From a virus, in IMG/VR virus record IMGVR_UViG_3300028361_000013, positions 1 to 64,000 of that record: a stretch of 64,000 bases of DNA; one strand, given 5' to 3'. Shown piece by piece: positions 8,330-16,632 of the stretch. The notes beneath the pieces were generated by a model that did no database searches, was not told the origin of the DNA, and saw only the letters and a program-made list of their open reading frames with translations. Position numbers and translations under genes: made by a program. Within the stretch, counting starts at the first letter, position 1. Each line of letters begins with the position of its first letter.

Positions 8330-9148
8330 TTACTTCTTAGAAGTTTTAGAAGCTGCCTTAGGGGCGGCTTTTTTTATGACTGTTTTTTTTACTGGAGAAT
8401 CCTGCTTTTTAACAACTGGTTTCTTTGTGATAACTGACTTTTTCGCTTCTACAACTTTTTTAACAGCTGGTTTTCTGGTAGTTACAATCTTGGGTGATGC
8501 TGCTTTTTTAATAGGTGAATCCTGCTTCTTTGCAACAACCTTCTTTGCAACAGTTGGTTTTTTTGCTACTGGCTTTGCAGCAGTTGGTTTAGCTGAGCCC
8601 TTTACTGGCCCTTTTGTGGCCCCATTCTTAATTGCTGATTTTCTGGTAGTTACAGTCTTTTTAATAGCTGGTTTAGCTTTTTCTTCAGCTTTAACTGGCC
8701 CCTTTGTGAGCCCTTTAGTTGCTGGTTTTTTAGCTATTGATGCTACAGTTGGTTTTTTAGGAGCAACAGGTTTCTTTGCTATTATAGTCTCTTCAGCTTT
8801 TTTAACTGCTGGCTTTCTTTTTCTCGTTACTTTTTTTCCTGAAGCCTTGTCTCTCTTTTTTTGAAGCTCTTCCAAAGTCATGTATCCTTTTATTACAAGA
8901 TATTCATCTTCGTCTTCTGGTTTTCTTAGCCATCCCAAAACAAAAGGTGCAATTATAACATTTATTTTGAGACTGTCTCTATATGCTCTTGAGCTTTCAG
9001 ACCAACGGTCTATTGAGCCTATATAGTTATCAATTTCTCCACGAAGACTTTCTTGATAATATTGAGAGATTGCCTTTCTCTTAGGGTTCTTAATTTCACA
9101 CTTAATACCTTCAACTTCTACATATTCTATTTTACCATCCTTGGCCAT
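8330..9148 (-). CDS. Histone H1-like Lys/Pro/Ala-rich protein
   Basis: A 272-residue protein. Residues 1-~105 form a unique acidic-to-neutral domain with tyrosines and charged helices; the rest is ~165 residues of low-complexity Lys, Ala, Pro and Thr built from units such as VAKKPT, TTRKPAVKK and KQDSPIKK. Such tails resemble histone H1 C-termini and bind DNA non-specifically. A role in compacting phage DNA is inferred. The opposite-strand ORF over the repeats is a shadow. The start overlaps the stop of the upstream coiled-coil gene by one base, so they are co-translated. Confidence 0.7.
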   Translation of the reverse strand: MAKDGKIEYVEVEGIKCEIKNPKRKAISQYYQESLRGEIDNYIGSIDRWSESSRAYRDSLKINVIIAPFVLGWLRKPEDEDEYLVIKGYMTLEELQKKRDKASGKKVTRKRKPAVKKAEETIIAKKPVAPKKPTVASIAKKPATKGLTKGPVKAEEKAKPAIKKTVTTRKSAIKNGATKGPVKGSAKPTAAKPVAKKPTVAKKVVAKKQDSPIKKAASPKIVTTRKPAVKKVVEAKKSVITKKPVVKKQDSPVKKTVIKKAAPKAASKTSKK

Positions 9149-9849
9149 TAATGTTTATTGATTATAATTTCTACAATAGGAGTTCCCATTGGATGGGAAA
9201 TACAATCATAAAGAATCTCCTCAACTATAAGTCCAACCATCTTTCCGTTTTTATCTGGAACAATTAGTCTGGTACCTTTTCCAAGCCCAGCAAGAACCTC
9301 TTTGTTCGGGAGTTCAAGTTCTGAGTCTGTATAGTTAGATTTAATAGAAATTTCTACATCATCATATATAGAAGCTTTTTGAACTAATGGCTCAGTGTTT
9401 TCAAGTTGCTGATTTATTTCTTTTAATCTTGCATCCAATTTTTCTTGAGCGTCTATTATCTTTTTTTCAGATTCTCCTATTTGACTTTTAATTCCAGAAA
9501 GTTCTTCTTGAGCTTTTTTGTTGGCAGCCTCCTCAAGTTTCTTTTGTTCTTCAGACTTTCCAGCTTCTTCTTCTTTATTTCTTAAAATCTGCATTTCTAC
9601 AGTAAATCCTTTTAACGATTTGTTACCTTCGCTATAATCTTTTATTAGAGAGTGGATATAGTCATCAGTTGATTTAGAGGCATCGTAGTAATTGTATGAC
9701 TCATGATTATATTTCATGAGAACGTTGTGAACTGCATCAAATTCAATTCTATTATATTTTTCAACTAACTGTGGTACATACTTAATAAAGTCTGGATTAT
9801 ATGCTAAATACAAGTCGGTTAGAAGTTCTGTGAAGTCCTCTTTTTTCAT
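9148..9849 (-). CDS. Unknown coiled-coil protein, 233 aa
   Basis: Three parts are visible: an N-terminal helical domain (1-75), a strong Glu/Lys/Gln coiled coil (~85-150), and a C-terminal beta-rich domain (~160-233) with DKNGKMVGLIVEEI. No family recognised; the layout suits a structural or scaffolding protein. It is coupled to the histone-like gene downstream by a one-base overlap. Confidence 0.6.
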   Translation of the reverse strand: MKKEDFTELLTDLYLAYNPDFIKYVPQLVEKYNRIEFDAVHNVLMKYNHESYNYYDASKSTDDYIHSLIKDYSEGNKSLKGFTVEMQILRNKEEEAGKSEEQKKLEEAANKKAQEELSGIKSQIGESEKKIIDAQEKLDARLKEINQQLENTEPLVQKASIYDDVEISIKSNYTDSELELPNKEVLAGLGKGTRLIVPDKNGKMVGLIVEEILYDCISHPMGTPIVEIIINKH

Positions 9850-9935
9850 ATTCTAAATTTATAAATAAATGTTATAGCAAAGGTTTGTAGGCGTGAAAGG
9901 AAAACGGCATACAAATATGTGTGGAAATATAAAAG

Positions 9936-10337
9936 TTAGTCTTTTTTTATAATAATTTGTGCATATGAAGTTTTAAAATATTGACCATAAATTGGAGAAT
10001 CATCAATATGAAAATCTATATTTTCTTTTTCACAAATCTCTGCTTTTGTACGATTCCATAAGTCATCATCAATCCACGGGTTTCCTTTTTCATCGTATAT
10101 CACTTCTGTACCCATTTCAATATGATAATCAACTATGGAATAAAATTTGGTATATGATATTCCAATTTCTTCAATTTCTTCTATAGCTCCATGAGATTTC
10201 ATTCTTCCAGTGATTATAATCACCTCATGTCCTGAGTTGACAAATAATTTTGACAGCTCAACAAAAAATTCTGGGTTTGCATCACAGACACCATGGATGT
10301 CCAGACCAATTTTCATTACTCTTTTGCCTTCATTCAT
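9936..10337 (-). CDS. HAD-like phosphatase
   Basis: A 133-residue HAD-fold protein. Motif I is DIHGVCD (the first Asp is the nucleophile), motif II is the Thr in IIITGRM, and the acidic motif is HIDDSP near the C-terminus. Phage HAD proteins of this size often act on nucleotides or 5' phosphates; the substrate cannot be told. The true start may be the second Met (10316), giving MKIGLDIHG. A phage-type promoter (10355-10382) precedes it. Confidence 0.7.
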   Translation of the reverse strand: MNEGKRVMKIGLDIHGVCDANPEFFVELSKLFVNSGHEVIIITGRMKSHGAIEEIEEIGISYTKFYSIVDYHIEMGTEVIYDEKGNPWIDDDLWNRTKAEICEKENIDFHIDDSPIYGQYFKTSYAQIIIKKD

Positions 10338-10354
10338 AAAATAACTATTATTAG

Positions 10355-10382
10355 GTTATACACAAATGTAATAAAAATGTTC
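10355..10382 (-). promoter_or_regulatory. GAACATT promoter for the HAD gene
   Basis: On the minus strand GAACATT begins at 10382 and TGTATAAC at 10362, a 20-bp register with one change in the second box. It overlaps the last bases of the sigma factor gene. Confidence 0.6.
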
Positions 10383-11320
10383 TAACGAGCATACTCTTTT
10401 AGAGAAGTATTTCTAATTCTACTCTTTAATCTCCTAACTCCTTTTTCTTTAATTTGTCTAACTCTCTCTCTTGTAAGGTCATACTTAATACCAATCTCTT
10501 CAAGACTTATTGGAGCTGTTCCGAATAATCCGAAATATAATATTAAGACATCTTTTTCTCTATAAGTAAGGCTTTGCATTATTCTCTTAAGTTCAACTTG
10601 TAGGTCAGAGTTTTTAAGAACTTTATTAATGTCATGCTCATCTTCTCCCTCTATTAAGTCGCTCATTGTTCCTGAGTCTGAATCAGTTGTCATAGGAGCA
10701 TCAATAGAGCTCATTGTTTGACCTTCATCTTGCGCATACCTAATCTTTTCAACAGTAAACCTTGAAACATCTCCTTTTGGTTGACCCTTGCTTGGACCAG
10801 ATGTGTGAACACCCTTTTCTAACTCCTGTTTTATAAGGAATTCAGAAATCTCTTCTTCGGTAGGCTGTCTCTCCAGGTGTTGATTCAAATCAGAAATCGC
10901 AGCTTTAATTTTATTAAGATTACCGAGCTTATTTAAAGGCAATCTAATCATCCTTCCATCATCAGCAATTGATTGCAATATAGATTGACGAATCCACCAT
11001 ACAGCATATGATATAAATTTAAAACCTCTTGTCTCATCAAATTTGTGAGCAGCTTTAATCATTCCAATGTTTCCTTCTTGAATTAAATCTGAAAGAGGAG
11101 CTTTTCCACTGTATTGCTTAGCAACTGATACAACGAATCTAAGATTGGCTTTAATTAATTTTTCTGCAGCTTTTTCATCACCAGCTCTAACTCTCTTAGC
11201 GAGTTCTATTTCTTCTTCTGGAGAGATAACGTCTCCAATGTTACTTACTTCTGCAAGATATTTGTTAAATGATTCTGAATCACGATTTGTGATTGATTTT
11301 GTAATTTTCAGTTGTCTCAT
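10382..11320 (-). CDS. Phage-encoded RpoD-like sigma factor
   Basis: A 312-residue sigma-70 family factor of the Bacteroidota primary type. It opens MRQLKITKSITNRDSES, has region 2 with FISYAVWWIRQSILQ for -10 recognition and melting, region 3, and region 4 with TREKDVLILYFGL plus the helix-turn-helix LTRERVRQIKEKGVRRLK. A ~25-residue insert (HTSGPSKGQPKGD) lies between regions 3.0 and 3.1, where I remember host factors being shorter. Two copies of the phage-type promoter lie upstream, consistent with autoregulation. It may direct host RNA polymerase to those promoters (inference). Confidence 0.93.
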   Translation of the reverse strand: MRQLKITKSITNRDSESFNKYLAEVSNIGDVISPEEEIELAKRVRAGDEKAAEKLIKANLRFVVSVAKQYSGKAPLSDLIQEGNIGMIKAAHKFDETRGFKFISYAVWWIRQSILQSIADDGRMIRLPLNKLGNLNKIKAAISDLNQHLERQPTEEEISEFLIKQELEKGVHTSGPSKGQPKGDVSRFTVEKIRYAQDEGQTMSSIDAPMTTDSDSGTMSDLIEGEDEHDINKVLKNSDLQVELKRIMQSLTYREKDVLILYFGLFGTAPISLEEIGIKYDLTRERVRQIKEKGVRRLKSRIRNTSLKEYAR

Positions 11321-11350
11321 ATTCTATTTAGATTTTGTTTTGTCTGACTA

Positions 11351-11377
11351 CTATACGTTTTGAAATTAAAAATGTTT
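11351..11377 (-). promoter_or_regulatory. Proximal promoter of the sigma gene
   Basis: Minus strand: AAACATT starting at 11377 and CGTATAG starting at 11357, a 20-bp register. It lies 31 bp upstream of the sigma factor start. Confidence 0.65.
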
Positions 11378-11441
11378 TATTTTGTTTCAAAAAGTTATCA
11401 ACATGTTAATAACTCAAAATTAAGGAAATAAAATTGCTTTT

Positions 11442-11469
11442 GTTATACGAATTTAAAGTCTAAATGTTT
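11442..11469 (-). promoter_or_regulatory. Distal promoter of the sigma gene
   Basis: Minus strand: AAACATT starting at 11469 and CGTATAAC starting at 11449, a 20-bp register. It is the second copy upstream of the sigma factor and also lies in the divergent region before the terminase-like gene. Confidence 0.6.
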
Positions 11470-11520
11470 CGTTTATAAATTCTAAAACTATTTATGTATG
11501 ACAAGTAAAAAAAAGCTTGT

Positions 11521-12423
11521 ATGACAATTATGAAAGAAGCAGAAATAATTAAACACAGAGAGTACTCAGAAGACCCAATTAAATTCATTAAAGAGAACAG
11601 GTTGGGTATAAACAATAAAACCTGGAAGTGTGAATATCTTGAGATGATGGACTTTGAAGAAAAGTTCCTAAGACACATACATGAAAACAACTTAAGTGTA
11701 ACAAAGAAGTCAAGGCAAATGCACATGACATCTCTTTCAGCTGCATACTGCGCCTGGAAGCTTATCTTCTCTTTTGATAAATCCATAGCTATAATATGCC
11801 CAAAAAAAGACCAGGCTGTTAGATTTATAGAGCTTGTAAGAATAATACTACAGAGCTATTCAAACGATATATTTCACTGGGAAGATAATTTTGTTAAAGA
11901 TAATAAAGATGAGATAAGACTGGATAATGGTAGCTATATAAAAGCTCTTCCTGCAAGTCCATCCGCACTTAGAGGGTATAGATTTGATATGGTTATTATG
12001 GATGAGGTAGCTTTTATGAAAGAAGCAAAAGAAATTTGGACCACATTAATTAGTGATTTTACGAATAACCCAAAAATAATTATTTACTCATCTACAAATG
12101 GCATTAACTTCTTTTATGATGTTTGGTTTCAGTCTATTAGAGAAGAAGTAGATTTTTCTCACCTTAGCTTTGACTATACCGATAACCCAAACTACAACAA
12201 CAAAGAATGGTATGATAGTATGTGTAAAACACTTGGGAGCAAAGATGCTATTGATGTTGAATTACATGGGCTTTTTGTTGATAAAAGTAAACCAGAGTCT
12301 TATAGATTAAATCTTAGGATTAAGAAAGATATATATGATAAGATGATTGATAAAATTGGAAACACAAACGTGTCTGATTATATCAGGAAATTAATCGAGA
12401 AAGATTTGCGTATAAATGAATAA
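11521..12423 (+). CDS. Terminase-like ATPase domain fused to ribbon-helix-helix
   Basis: A 300-residue protein. Residues ~30-255 match the ATPase domain of T4 gp17-type large terminases: SRQMHMTS (64-71) sits where gp17 has its Walker A (SRQLGKTT), then LDNGSYI, ASPSALRG, Walker B MVIMDEVAF and the SSTNGINFFYD coupling motif. The Walker A Lys is replaced by Met, so ATP hydrolysis may be lost. The nuclease domain is absent; residues ~257-300 form a ribbon-helix-helix-like module (LNLRIKKDIYDKM ... VSDYIRKLIEK). It could be a regulator or accessory of packaging rather than the motor. Confidence 0.75.
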   Translation: MTIMKEAEIIKHREYSEDPIKFIKENRLGINNKTWKCEYLEMMDFEEKFLRHIHENNLSVTKKSRQMHMTSLSAAYCAWKLIFSFDKSIAIICPKKDQAVRFIELVRIILQSYSNDIFHWEDNFVKDNKDEIRLDNGSYIKALPASPSALRGYRFDMVIMDEVAFMKEAKEIWTTLISDFTNNPKIIIYSSTNGINFFYDVWFQSIREEVDFSHLSFDYTDNPNYNNKEWYDSMCKTLGSKDAIDVELHGLFVDKSKPESYRLNLRIKKDIYDKMIDKIGNTNVSDYIRKLIEKDLRINE

Positions 12424-12505
12424 GGTTATTATTTATACATTATCTGACCCACCAATGTATGGTGATTCAGATTATAAAAAAAAGAGGTGGAAAGATTTTC
12501 TATAA
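12416..12505 (+). pseudogene. Possible GIY-YIG endonuclease N-terminal remnant
   Basis: A 29-codon frame starting inside the end of the terminase-like gene reads VIIYTLSDPPM, close to the N-terminal strand of the intact GIY-YIG gene at 15987 (VFFYTLSDPE), then stops. A TATTTATA sequence overlaps it. It may be the stump of a lost homing endonuclease; the evidence is one short motif. Confidence 0.3.
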
Positions 12506-12771
12506 AAGTCCCAATGATTTTTTTAAGATTAGTTCCAGAGCTTAAAATGGATGAAGAAACTATTGAAAACATAGAAGATTTGAAAATTCACATGAAATCT
12601 GGAAAAGAAATCGACCCACCAACTCTATATGTTGATGGAGATGTGGTAATTGACCACGATGGAAGGCATAGAGCTTATGCTGCAATAGAATTAGGTTTTG
12701 GAGAGATTCCAATACTTGTAATTGATGCGAATAATAAAGTAGAAAACTTTCCAGTTAATAAACAAGGTTAG
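12487..12771 (+). CDS. ParB-like nuclease-domain protein
   Basis: About 94 residues with the core of a ParB/Srx-type domain: PPTLYVDGDVVIDHDGRHRA, then EIPILVI. The DGRHR box is where ParB-family proteins bind CTP or, in nuclease relatives, substrate. The frame opens only at 12478, so the start is GTG (12487) or ATG (12523). The protein is much shorter than full ParB and has no helix-turn-helix. Its job is unknown. Confidence 0.6.
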   Translation: MERFSIKVPMIFLRLVPELKMDEETIENIEDLKIHMKSGKEIDPPTLYVDGDVVIDHDGRHRAYAAIELGFGEIPILVIDANNKVENFPVNKQG

Positions 12772-13055
12772 TCTTTTCTCATTTCTTTAAAAGTCTTTGG
12801 TTCTTCACCATATCTTGAAACAAATGAATTTCTGCACTTGTCGAGTTCTGCCATTTTTTCTTTATGCCTAACCTTAATAACGAGCCACAAAGAAACAGCA
12901 AATAAAAGAGATGCTGCGCCAACAATAATGGAAACAACTATGCTTTCTCTAAATATTAGTGATAATACCATTGAAACAATGTATATTGGCAACATAATCC
13001 CAGCAAAATTTGATTGCCAGTTCTCTTTCATTATTGACCTATAATCTTCTAACAT
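12768..13055 (-). CDS. Small two-helix membrane protein
   Basis: A 95-residue protein with two hydrophobic segments (~18-38 and ~40-62) separated by a very short turn, then a charged C-terminal tail. It overlaps the DnaA-C-like gene upstream and converges on the ParB-like gene. No family recognised. Confidence 0.55.
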   Translation of the reverse strand: MLEDYRSIMKENWQSNFAGIMLPIYIVSMVLSLIFRESIVVSIIVGAASLLFAVSLWLVIKVRHKEKMAELDKCRNSFVSRYGEEPKTFKEMRKD

Positions 13056-13411
13056 TCTTTTATTTTTTCAAGGAATTCATCTCTCATAACATCATACTCT
13101 TCTTTATAGCCTTTGAGAATGCTATAATCATTTAGATGTGTTTTACAGTGATGTATTAAAGAAGTTCTGTCCAAGCCAACAACTTCGGCAATTTGCTCCT
13201 GGGTGTATTTTTGGTTATTATACACCTCCATTAAAATTACCATAATTATTTTTCTGGAATATACAAGAGGTCTTTTTCTCGATTTATTCTTGATAGATTC
13301 TAAATCAACAATTTCTACATCAAATTTATCTTTAATGTATTTTTTGGTAATTTGAAATAATATATCTACCTCAGTTTTATGTTTTTCTAAAAAGTCCATA
13401 TGTTTAGCCAA
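13049..13411 (-). CDS. DnaA domain IV-like DNA-binding protein
   Basis: A 120-residue protein whose residues ~45-110 resemble the C-terminal DnaA-box-binding domain: RPLVYSRKIIMVILME, then YTQEQIAEVVGLDRTSLIHH, which parallels the DHTTVIHA signature of DnaA with D-R-T-S. The AAA+ ATPase part is absent. It may bind DnaA-box-like sites in phage or host origins (inference). It sits in a minus-strand run of overlapping small genes (12768-13999). Confidence 0.65.
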   Translation of the reverse strand: MAKHMDFLEKHKTEVDILFQITKKYIKDKFDVEIVDLESIKNKSRKRPLVYSRKIIMVILMEVYNNQKYTQEQIAEVVGLDRTSLIHHCKTHLNDYSILKGYKEEYDVMRDEFLEKIKEC

Positions 13412-13694
13412 ATATTTCAGATAGAGGATTTACTCTTTCGATTACGAATTTCAACTCAATTATTCCATTGATTACTTCGCACTCAAAACCTCCAGAGTTA
13501 TAGATTTTGTCTTCAGAATCCCAAGCTTGATTGATACAATGCACAGCAGCAATCTTAAGCTCTTTTGCTGTTGGAGTTCTTCTCCCTTCGGCATCGCACC
13601 TCCAAGTCCATCCAAGGAAATCCATTACTTTGTTAATTTTATCAAAGTCCATCTGCTCTATGATAAACTTAATTTGTTCTTCTCTTGATTTCAT
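13404..13694 (-). CDS. Unknown phage protein, 96 aa
   Basis: No catalytic motif seen. It has helical N-terminal and beta-rich C-terminal halves with tryptophans (FLGWTWRCD). It overlaps both neighbours by a few bases, typical of a phage operon. Function unknown. Confidence 0.6.
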   Translation of the reverse strand: MKSREEQIKFIIEQMDFDKINKVMDFLGWTWRCDAEGRRTPTAKELKIAAVHCINQAWDSEDKIYNSGGFECEVINGIIELKFVIERVNPLSEIFG

Positions 13695-13999
13695 AATGTC
13701 TCTATTTCAAATGTTTCATTAAATCTTTTAAGAAAAATGTTTTGTTTTAACTCTTTTGAGTCAATCATTCCTCTGATTTTCTTTGTAGATTTCTTAATAA
13801 CCTCTTTAAGAGCATTTTCGCAATTTGCGCCAGCTTCTCTTGGAGTTAGTTTAAAACCTTTATTAAGAGCATAGCTAAAACCATCCTCATCAAGTTCATC
13901 TATATGAAAGGCGGCACCAGACCTAATAGTGTTTGATTCTATTAACTCTTGGAGTTTAACTCTAATTTTAGGGTTTATAGGTGTTTCTTTTTCAGCCAT
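13691..13999 (-). CDS. Unknown phage protein, 102 aa
   Basis: First gene of the minus-strand operon 12768-13999, preceded by a phage-type promoter at 14018-14046. Mainly helical and charged, with no Cys and no membrane segment. Not recognised. Confidence 0.6.
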   Translation of the reverse strand: MAEKETPINPKIRVKLQELIESNTIRSGAAFHIDELDEDGFSYALNKGFKLTPREAGANCENALKEVIKKSTKKIRGMIDSKELKQNIFLKRFNETFEIETL

Positions 14000-14017
14000 A
14001 ATATAATTTTAGCACTT

Positions 14018-14046
14018 GTTATACGTAACATCCAGTAAGAATGTTC
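14018..14046 (-). promoter_or_regulatory. GAACATT/CGTATAAC promoter
   Basis: Minus strand: GAACATT from 14046 and CGTATAAC from 14025. The register is 21 bp instead of the usual 20. It drives the operon beginning at 13999. Confidence 0.7.
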
Positions 14047-14054
14047 TGTTTTTA

Positions 14055-14492
14055 TTAATTTTCTTCATCACTTTCTTCTGAAGTATTGTCCTCAAGGTAC
14101 TCTTTGCCCTTTCCAGTGAGAGTAATTTTAGTTTCTTTATATAGCAACAATGGACCTTCAGTTTCAGCCAATCCTTTCCTTCTAAGTGATTCAACAATTA
14201 TGTTGATACCAAAGTGTCCAGTAATTTTTCCCATTAATTCAGGAGTTACAGCTAATTCTTTTAAGCCAAGCTCTCTACAATAGAGAATGAGAGAAAATTT
14301 GCTTATTTCATAGTTTTCTTCTTCACTTCTGCTAAGAGGTTCTTTGTTGCACATTCTATGAAATACAGCTAATTCTTCATCGCTCATCATAGCCATCCAC
14401 TCATCCATTGTCTCAATGTCTTTGTTGACATATGAATCTGCAAGTTCACTTAATGTGTATATTACATCTTCGTTATTTTCTTTATCTTTCAT
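14055..14492 (-). CDS. Unknown acidic protein, 145 aa
   Basis: An acidic, helical protein with a winged-helix-like middle (LMGKITGHFG ... IVESLRRKGLAET) and a C-terminal acidic tail. No family can be named. It is preceded by a phage-type promoter at 14570-14597. Confidence 0.6.
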   Translation of the reverse strand: MKDKENNEDVIYTLSELADSYVNKDIETMDEWMAMMSDEELAVFHRMCNKEPLSRSEEENYEISKFSLILYCRELGLKELAVTPELMGKITGHFGINIIVESLRRKGLAETEGPLLLYKETKITLTGKGKEYLEDNTSEESDEEN

Positions 14493-14542
14493 TATCTGTT
14501 TTCTGGTAAGGTATTTGGAAACACAAGCTCTTCAAGTTCTTT

Positions 14543-14785
14543 GTGAGGGTAGAAATAGTATTTCATTTAGTTATACGTAAAAAAATAAAAAATGTTTCTA
14601 TTTTTATTTATAAAAGAGCTAAGCCAATTGATATTTATGATATAAATAAAAATATAATAAAAGAATGTAAAACAACTACAGAAGCTTATAGATTTTCTGG
14701 TCTAATAAATAAAGAATTTAGAAAATTGTTAGAATCTGGAGAACCATCAAAAAAAGGGTATATTTTTAAATACAAAGATGTGTAA
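14543..14785 (+). pseudogene. Homing endonuclease C-terminal (NUMOD-like) remnant
   Basis: From ~14609 the frame reads a NUMOD1-like module (PIDIYDINKNIIKE ... TTTEAYRFSG) ending GYIFKYKD. The same kind of C-terminal DNA-binding tail ends the GIY-YIG genes at 16604 (GGFVWKY) and 50234. No nuclease domain precedes it, and the upstream part of the ORF overlaps an opposite-strand promoter, so this is a decayed endonuclease. Confidence 0.6.
14570..14597 (-). promoter_or_regulatory. GAACATT/CGTATAAC promoter (AAACATT variant)
   Basis: Minus strand: AAACATT from 14597 and CGTATAAC from 14577, a 20-bp register, upstream of the gene starting at 14492. Confidence 0.65.
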
Positions 14786-14845
14786 TTAAAAAGTAAGTTT
14801 TATTTTTATGTTGCATTTATAATCAATAAATGTTAAACTTGTACT

Positions 14846-15256
14846 ATGAAAAAAATATCTTTTGATTACGATGGTAATCTTGATGACCATTTTGATGGTG
14901 GTAAAAATCCACACAAAGAAGAGGTCCAAAAACTGTTTAAGAAGTTATCAGAAGATGATGATGTTGACTTGTATTTGATTACAAGAAGATATGGTCCAGA
15001 ACATTCTACAAAAGGCCTAAAGAATGAGCACCAAAAGGTTTACAGCCTTCTTGAAGAATTAAACATAGTGCTTCCTAAAGAAAAAATTCTATTTACTAAT
15101 AGAGAAATGAAATACAAAATCATTCTTAATCTTGAAATAGATATTCACTTGGATGACGACTTCAGAGATAGAGAGTTGATTAATAAATTTACACAAGGAA
15201 GCTCAGTAGATACAACCAAGCCTGGCTGGTTAAAAAAATTCGATGAGCTTCTGTAA
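14846..15256 (+). CDS. HAD-like phosphatase, second copy
   Basis: A 136-residue protein with a HAD-like motif I (FDYDGNLDD), a motif II-like LITRRYG and a terminal acidic LDDDF. It parallels the HAD gene at 9936 but shares little sequence. The substrate is unknown; nucleotide or tRNA 5'/3' phosphates are possible given the neighbouring RNA-repair genes. Confidence 0.6.
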   Translation: MKKISFDYDGNLDDHFDGGKNPHKEEVQKLFKKLSEDDDVDLYLITRRYGPEHSTKGLKNEHQKVYSLLEELNIVLPKEKILFTNREMKYKIILNLEIDIHLDDDFRDRELINKFTQGSSVDTTKPGWLKKFDELL

Positions 15257-15268
15257 AAGAGGCTTATT

Positions 15269-15604
15269 ATGAAAGAACTGAATGTGAACTACCCACCCAC
15301 GGCAAAGCCGATGGGATGGGCTTCAGGAGTCATCACTCCAACCAATGTTGGCAGTTCGTCCTGATTTTTAACTGTCAGTCCCTGTAAATCTGGATTTGAA
15401 AGGAAGGAGTTCGCTGACTTTGATTATTTAACAGCAGAACCTTCAAATGGAAGTGTCAGAACCACAATGATTATATTGTTCATAATTATCGTTGGACTTT
15501 GTGTAGGTTTTGTTTTAAATCGTCATGACGAAACTGTAATAAGCTCTGCATTTAAAAGGATGAAGGAGAATAGTTATGATGATTTTAGCGATTATGGTAG
15601 ATAA
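15269..15604 (+). pseudogene. Small membrane-protein gene split by a hairpin element
   Basis: A start at 15269 reads MKELNVN and then runs into a TnpB-type hairpin (15290-15322) and stops at 15364. In another frame the sequence is open from 15365 to 15604 and reads a tail ending in one membrane helix (MIILFIIIVGLCVGFV) and a charged C-terminus. The simplest reading is one small gene interrupted by ~95 bp of mobile-element remnant. The distal part can still start at ATG 15467 (45 residues). Confidence 0.5.
15290..15322 (-). repeat. TnpB-type end hairpin, copy a
   Basis: CCCACCCACGGC (15292-15303) pairs with AGCCGATGGGATGGG (15306-15320). On the minus strand a short outer stem (TGAA/TTCA) encloses it. 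It shares shape and sequence with the hairpin just after tnpB (53099-53125), so it is a solo remnant of an IS605-type right end or guide-RNA scaffold. Confidence 0.65.
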
Positions 15605-15664
15605 AGTTTTTCAGTTTAATAAATTTTCATTAGATTTGTCCTGAACTTAAAAAAGACAATTGCT

Positions 15665-15937
15665 ATGAGCACAAGAAAAGGGATAGGCTATTCTCCTTTA
15701 ACAGAAAAAGTTTACTTAGGAAGACAGGACCGAAAAAAAGGCATGTGGATTGGAGATAAAGAAGATGTTACAAACGATTTTTTAAATATATGTTTTCAGT
15801 ATTTTGAAGAAAATACAATTAGAAACATCGGAAGTCCAAATGCTAAAAAGGAGAATTTGTTTATAAATATAAAAAATGACAAAAAGAGCATTGAAAAGGT
15901 AATTAAAAGATTACAAAAAGATTTGATTGAATTATGA
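15665..15937 (+). CDS. Unknown small protein, 90 aa
   Basis: Preceded at ~15632 by TAGATTTG, which fits the Bacteroidota -7 box (TAnnTTTG). A basic protein with no recognised motif. It lies four bases before the displaced start of the next gene (15941). Confidence 0.5.
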   Translation: MSTRKGIGYSPLTEKVYLGRQDRKKGMWIGDKEDVTNDFLNICFQYFEENTIRNIGSPNAKKENLFINIKNDKKSIEKVIKRLQKDLIEL

Positions 15938-15940
15938 ATT

Positions 15941-16015
15941 ATGGGTTGGTGGAATAAAGTTCTAATTTTTGTATCTATTTATAGATATGAAAAGAATTAC
16001 TCCACAAAAAGATAA
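15941..16015 (+). pseudogene. Original 5' end of the 16633 gene
   Basis: ATG 15941 reads MGWWNK before going out of context. TGGGTTGGTGGAAT (from 15942) is repeated at 16634, where the intact gene begins MGWWNE from a TTG codon. The GIY-YIG endonuclease gene lies exactly between the two copies, so this is the displaced first exon-like piece. Confidence 0.6.
15976..15983 (+). promoter_or_regulatory. TATTTATA element
   Basis: TATTTATA immediately before the ATG (15987) of the GIY-YIG endonuclease, as in front of the other mobile genes of this phage. Confidence 0.35.
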
Positions 16016-16604
16016 AGTATTTTTTTATACTTTATCTGACCCAGAAACAAAAGAAATAAAATACATTGGAAAAACATGGATAACACTATCTAAAAGGCTT
16101 AATGGTCATGTTTGTGAGGCAAAAAGAGCTGTAACAAAATTTGAAGGTAGATTAACCAAGAGAAAGCCAAGTAAGCTTTATAGATGGATAAATAATTTAA
16201 CTAAAAGAGGGTTAAGGCCTGAAATTAATTTTTTATCTGAAGAGTATAGAGAAAATTGGGAATTATTCGAAATTAATTGGATAGCTCAATTTAGAGGTTG
16301 GGGTTTTGATTTAGTCAACACCTCAAATGGTGGATATGGCTCAACAGGTCATAGTCAAACAGAGGACACAAAAAAAAGAATCTCTTTGGCGAATAAAGGT
16401 ACTAAGCCAGCGCCTCAAGCTATACAAGCATCTATAGAATATAATAATAAGAAGGTAAAGCAATATACCAAAGAAATGGAATTTGTAAAAGAATGGAATT
16501 CAAGCAAGATAGCTTCAGAATCTTTGAAAATCCACTCAAATTCAATATCAAATGTATTGTGCAATAGAGCAAAAACTGCTGGGGGTTTTGTTTGGAAATA
16601 TTAA
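15987..16604 (+). CDS. GIY-YIG homing endonuclease
   Basis: About 205 residues. The GIY-YIG core is visible as FFYTLSDPE...KYIGKTW with the Arg of KRLNGH, and the catalytic Glu is expected near ENWELFEINWI. The C-terminal half has NUMOD-type modules (SQTEDTKKRISLANKG; a final GGFVWKY). It is free-standing and inserted between a duplicated start of the 16633 gene. An upstream TTG (15969) also keeps the frame open, but ATG 15987 after TATTTATA is the better start. Confidence 0.85.
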   Translation: MKRITPQKDKVFFYTLSDPETKEIKYIGKTWITLSKRLNGHVCEAKRAVTKFEGRLTKRKPSKLYRWINNLTKRGLRPEINFLSEEYRENWELFEINWIAQFRGWGFDLVNTSNGGYGSTGHSQTEDTKKRISLANKGTKPAPQAIQASIEYNNKKVKQYTKEMEFVKEWNSSKIASESLKIHSNSISNVLCNRAKTAGGFVWKY

Positions 16605-16632
16605 ATAAATTATTAATTAAAACTTAGAAATT

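Noticed and set aside
8376-8864. Plus-strand ORF of 162 codons, Phe/Thr-rich
   Set aside because: Exact shadow of the Lys/Pro/Ala repeats of the minus-strand histone-like gene.
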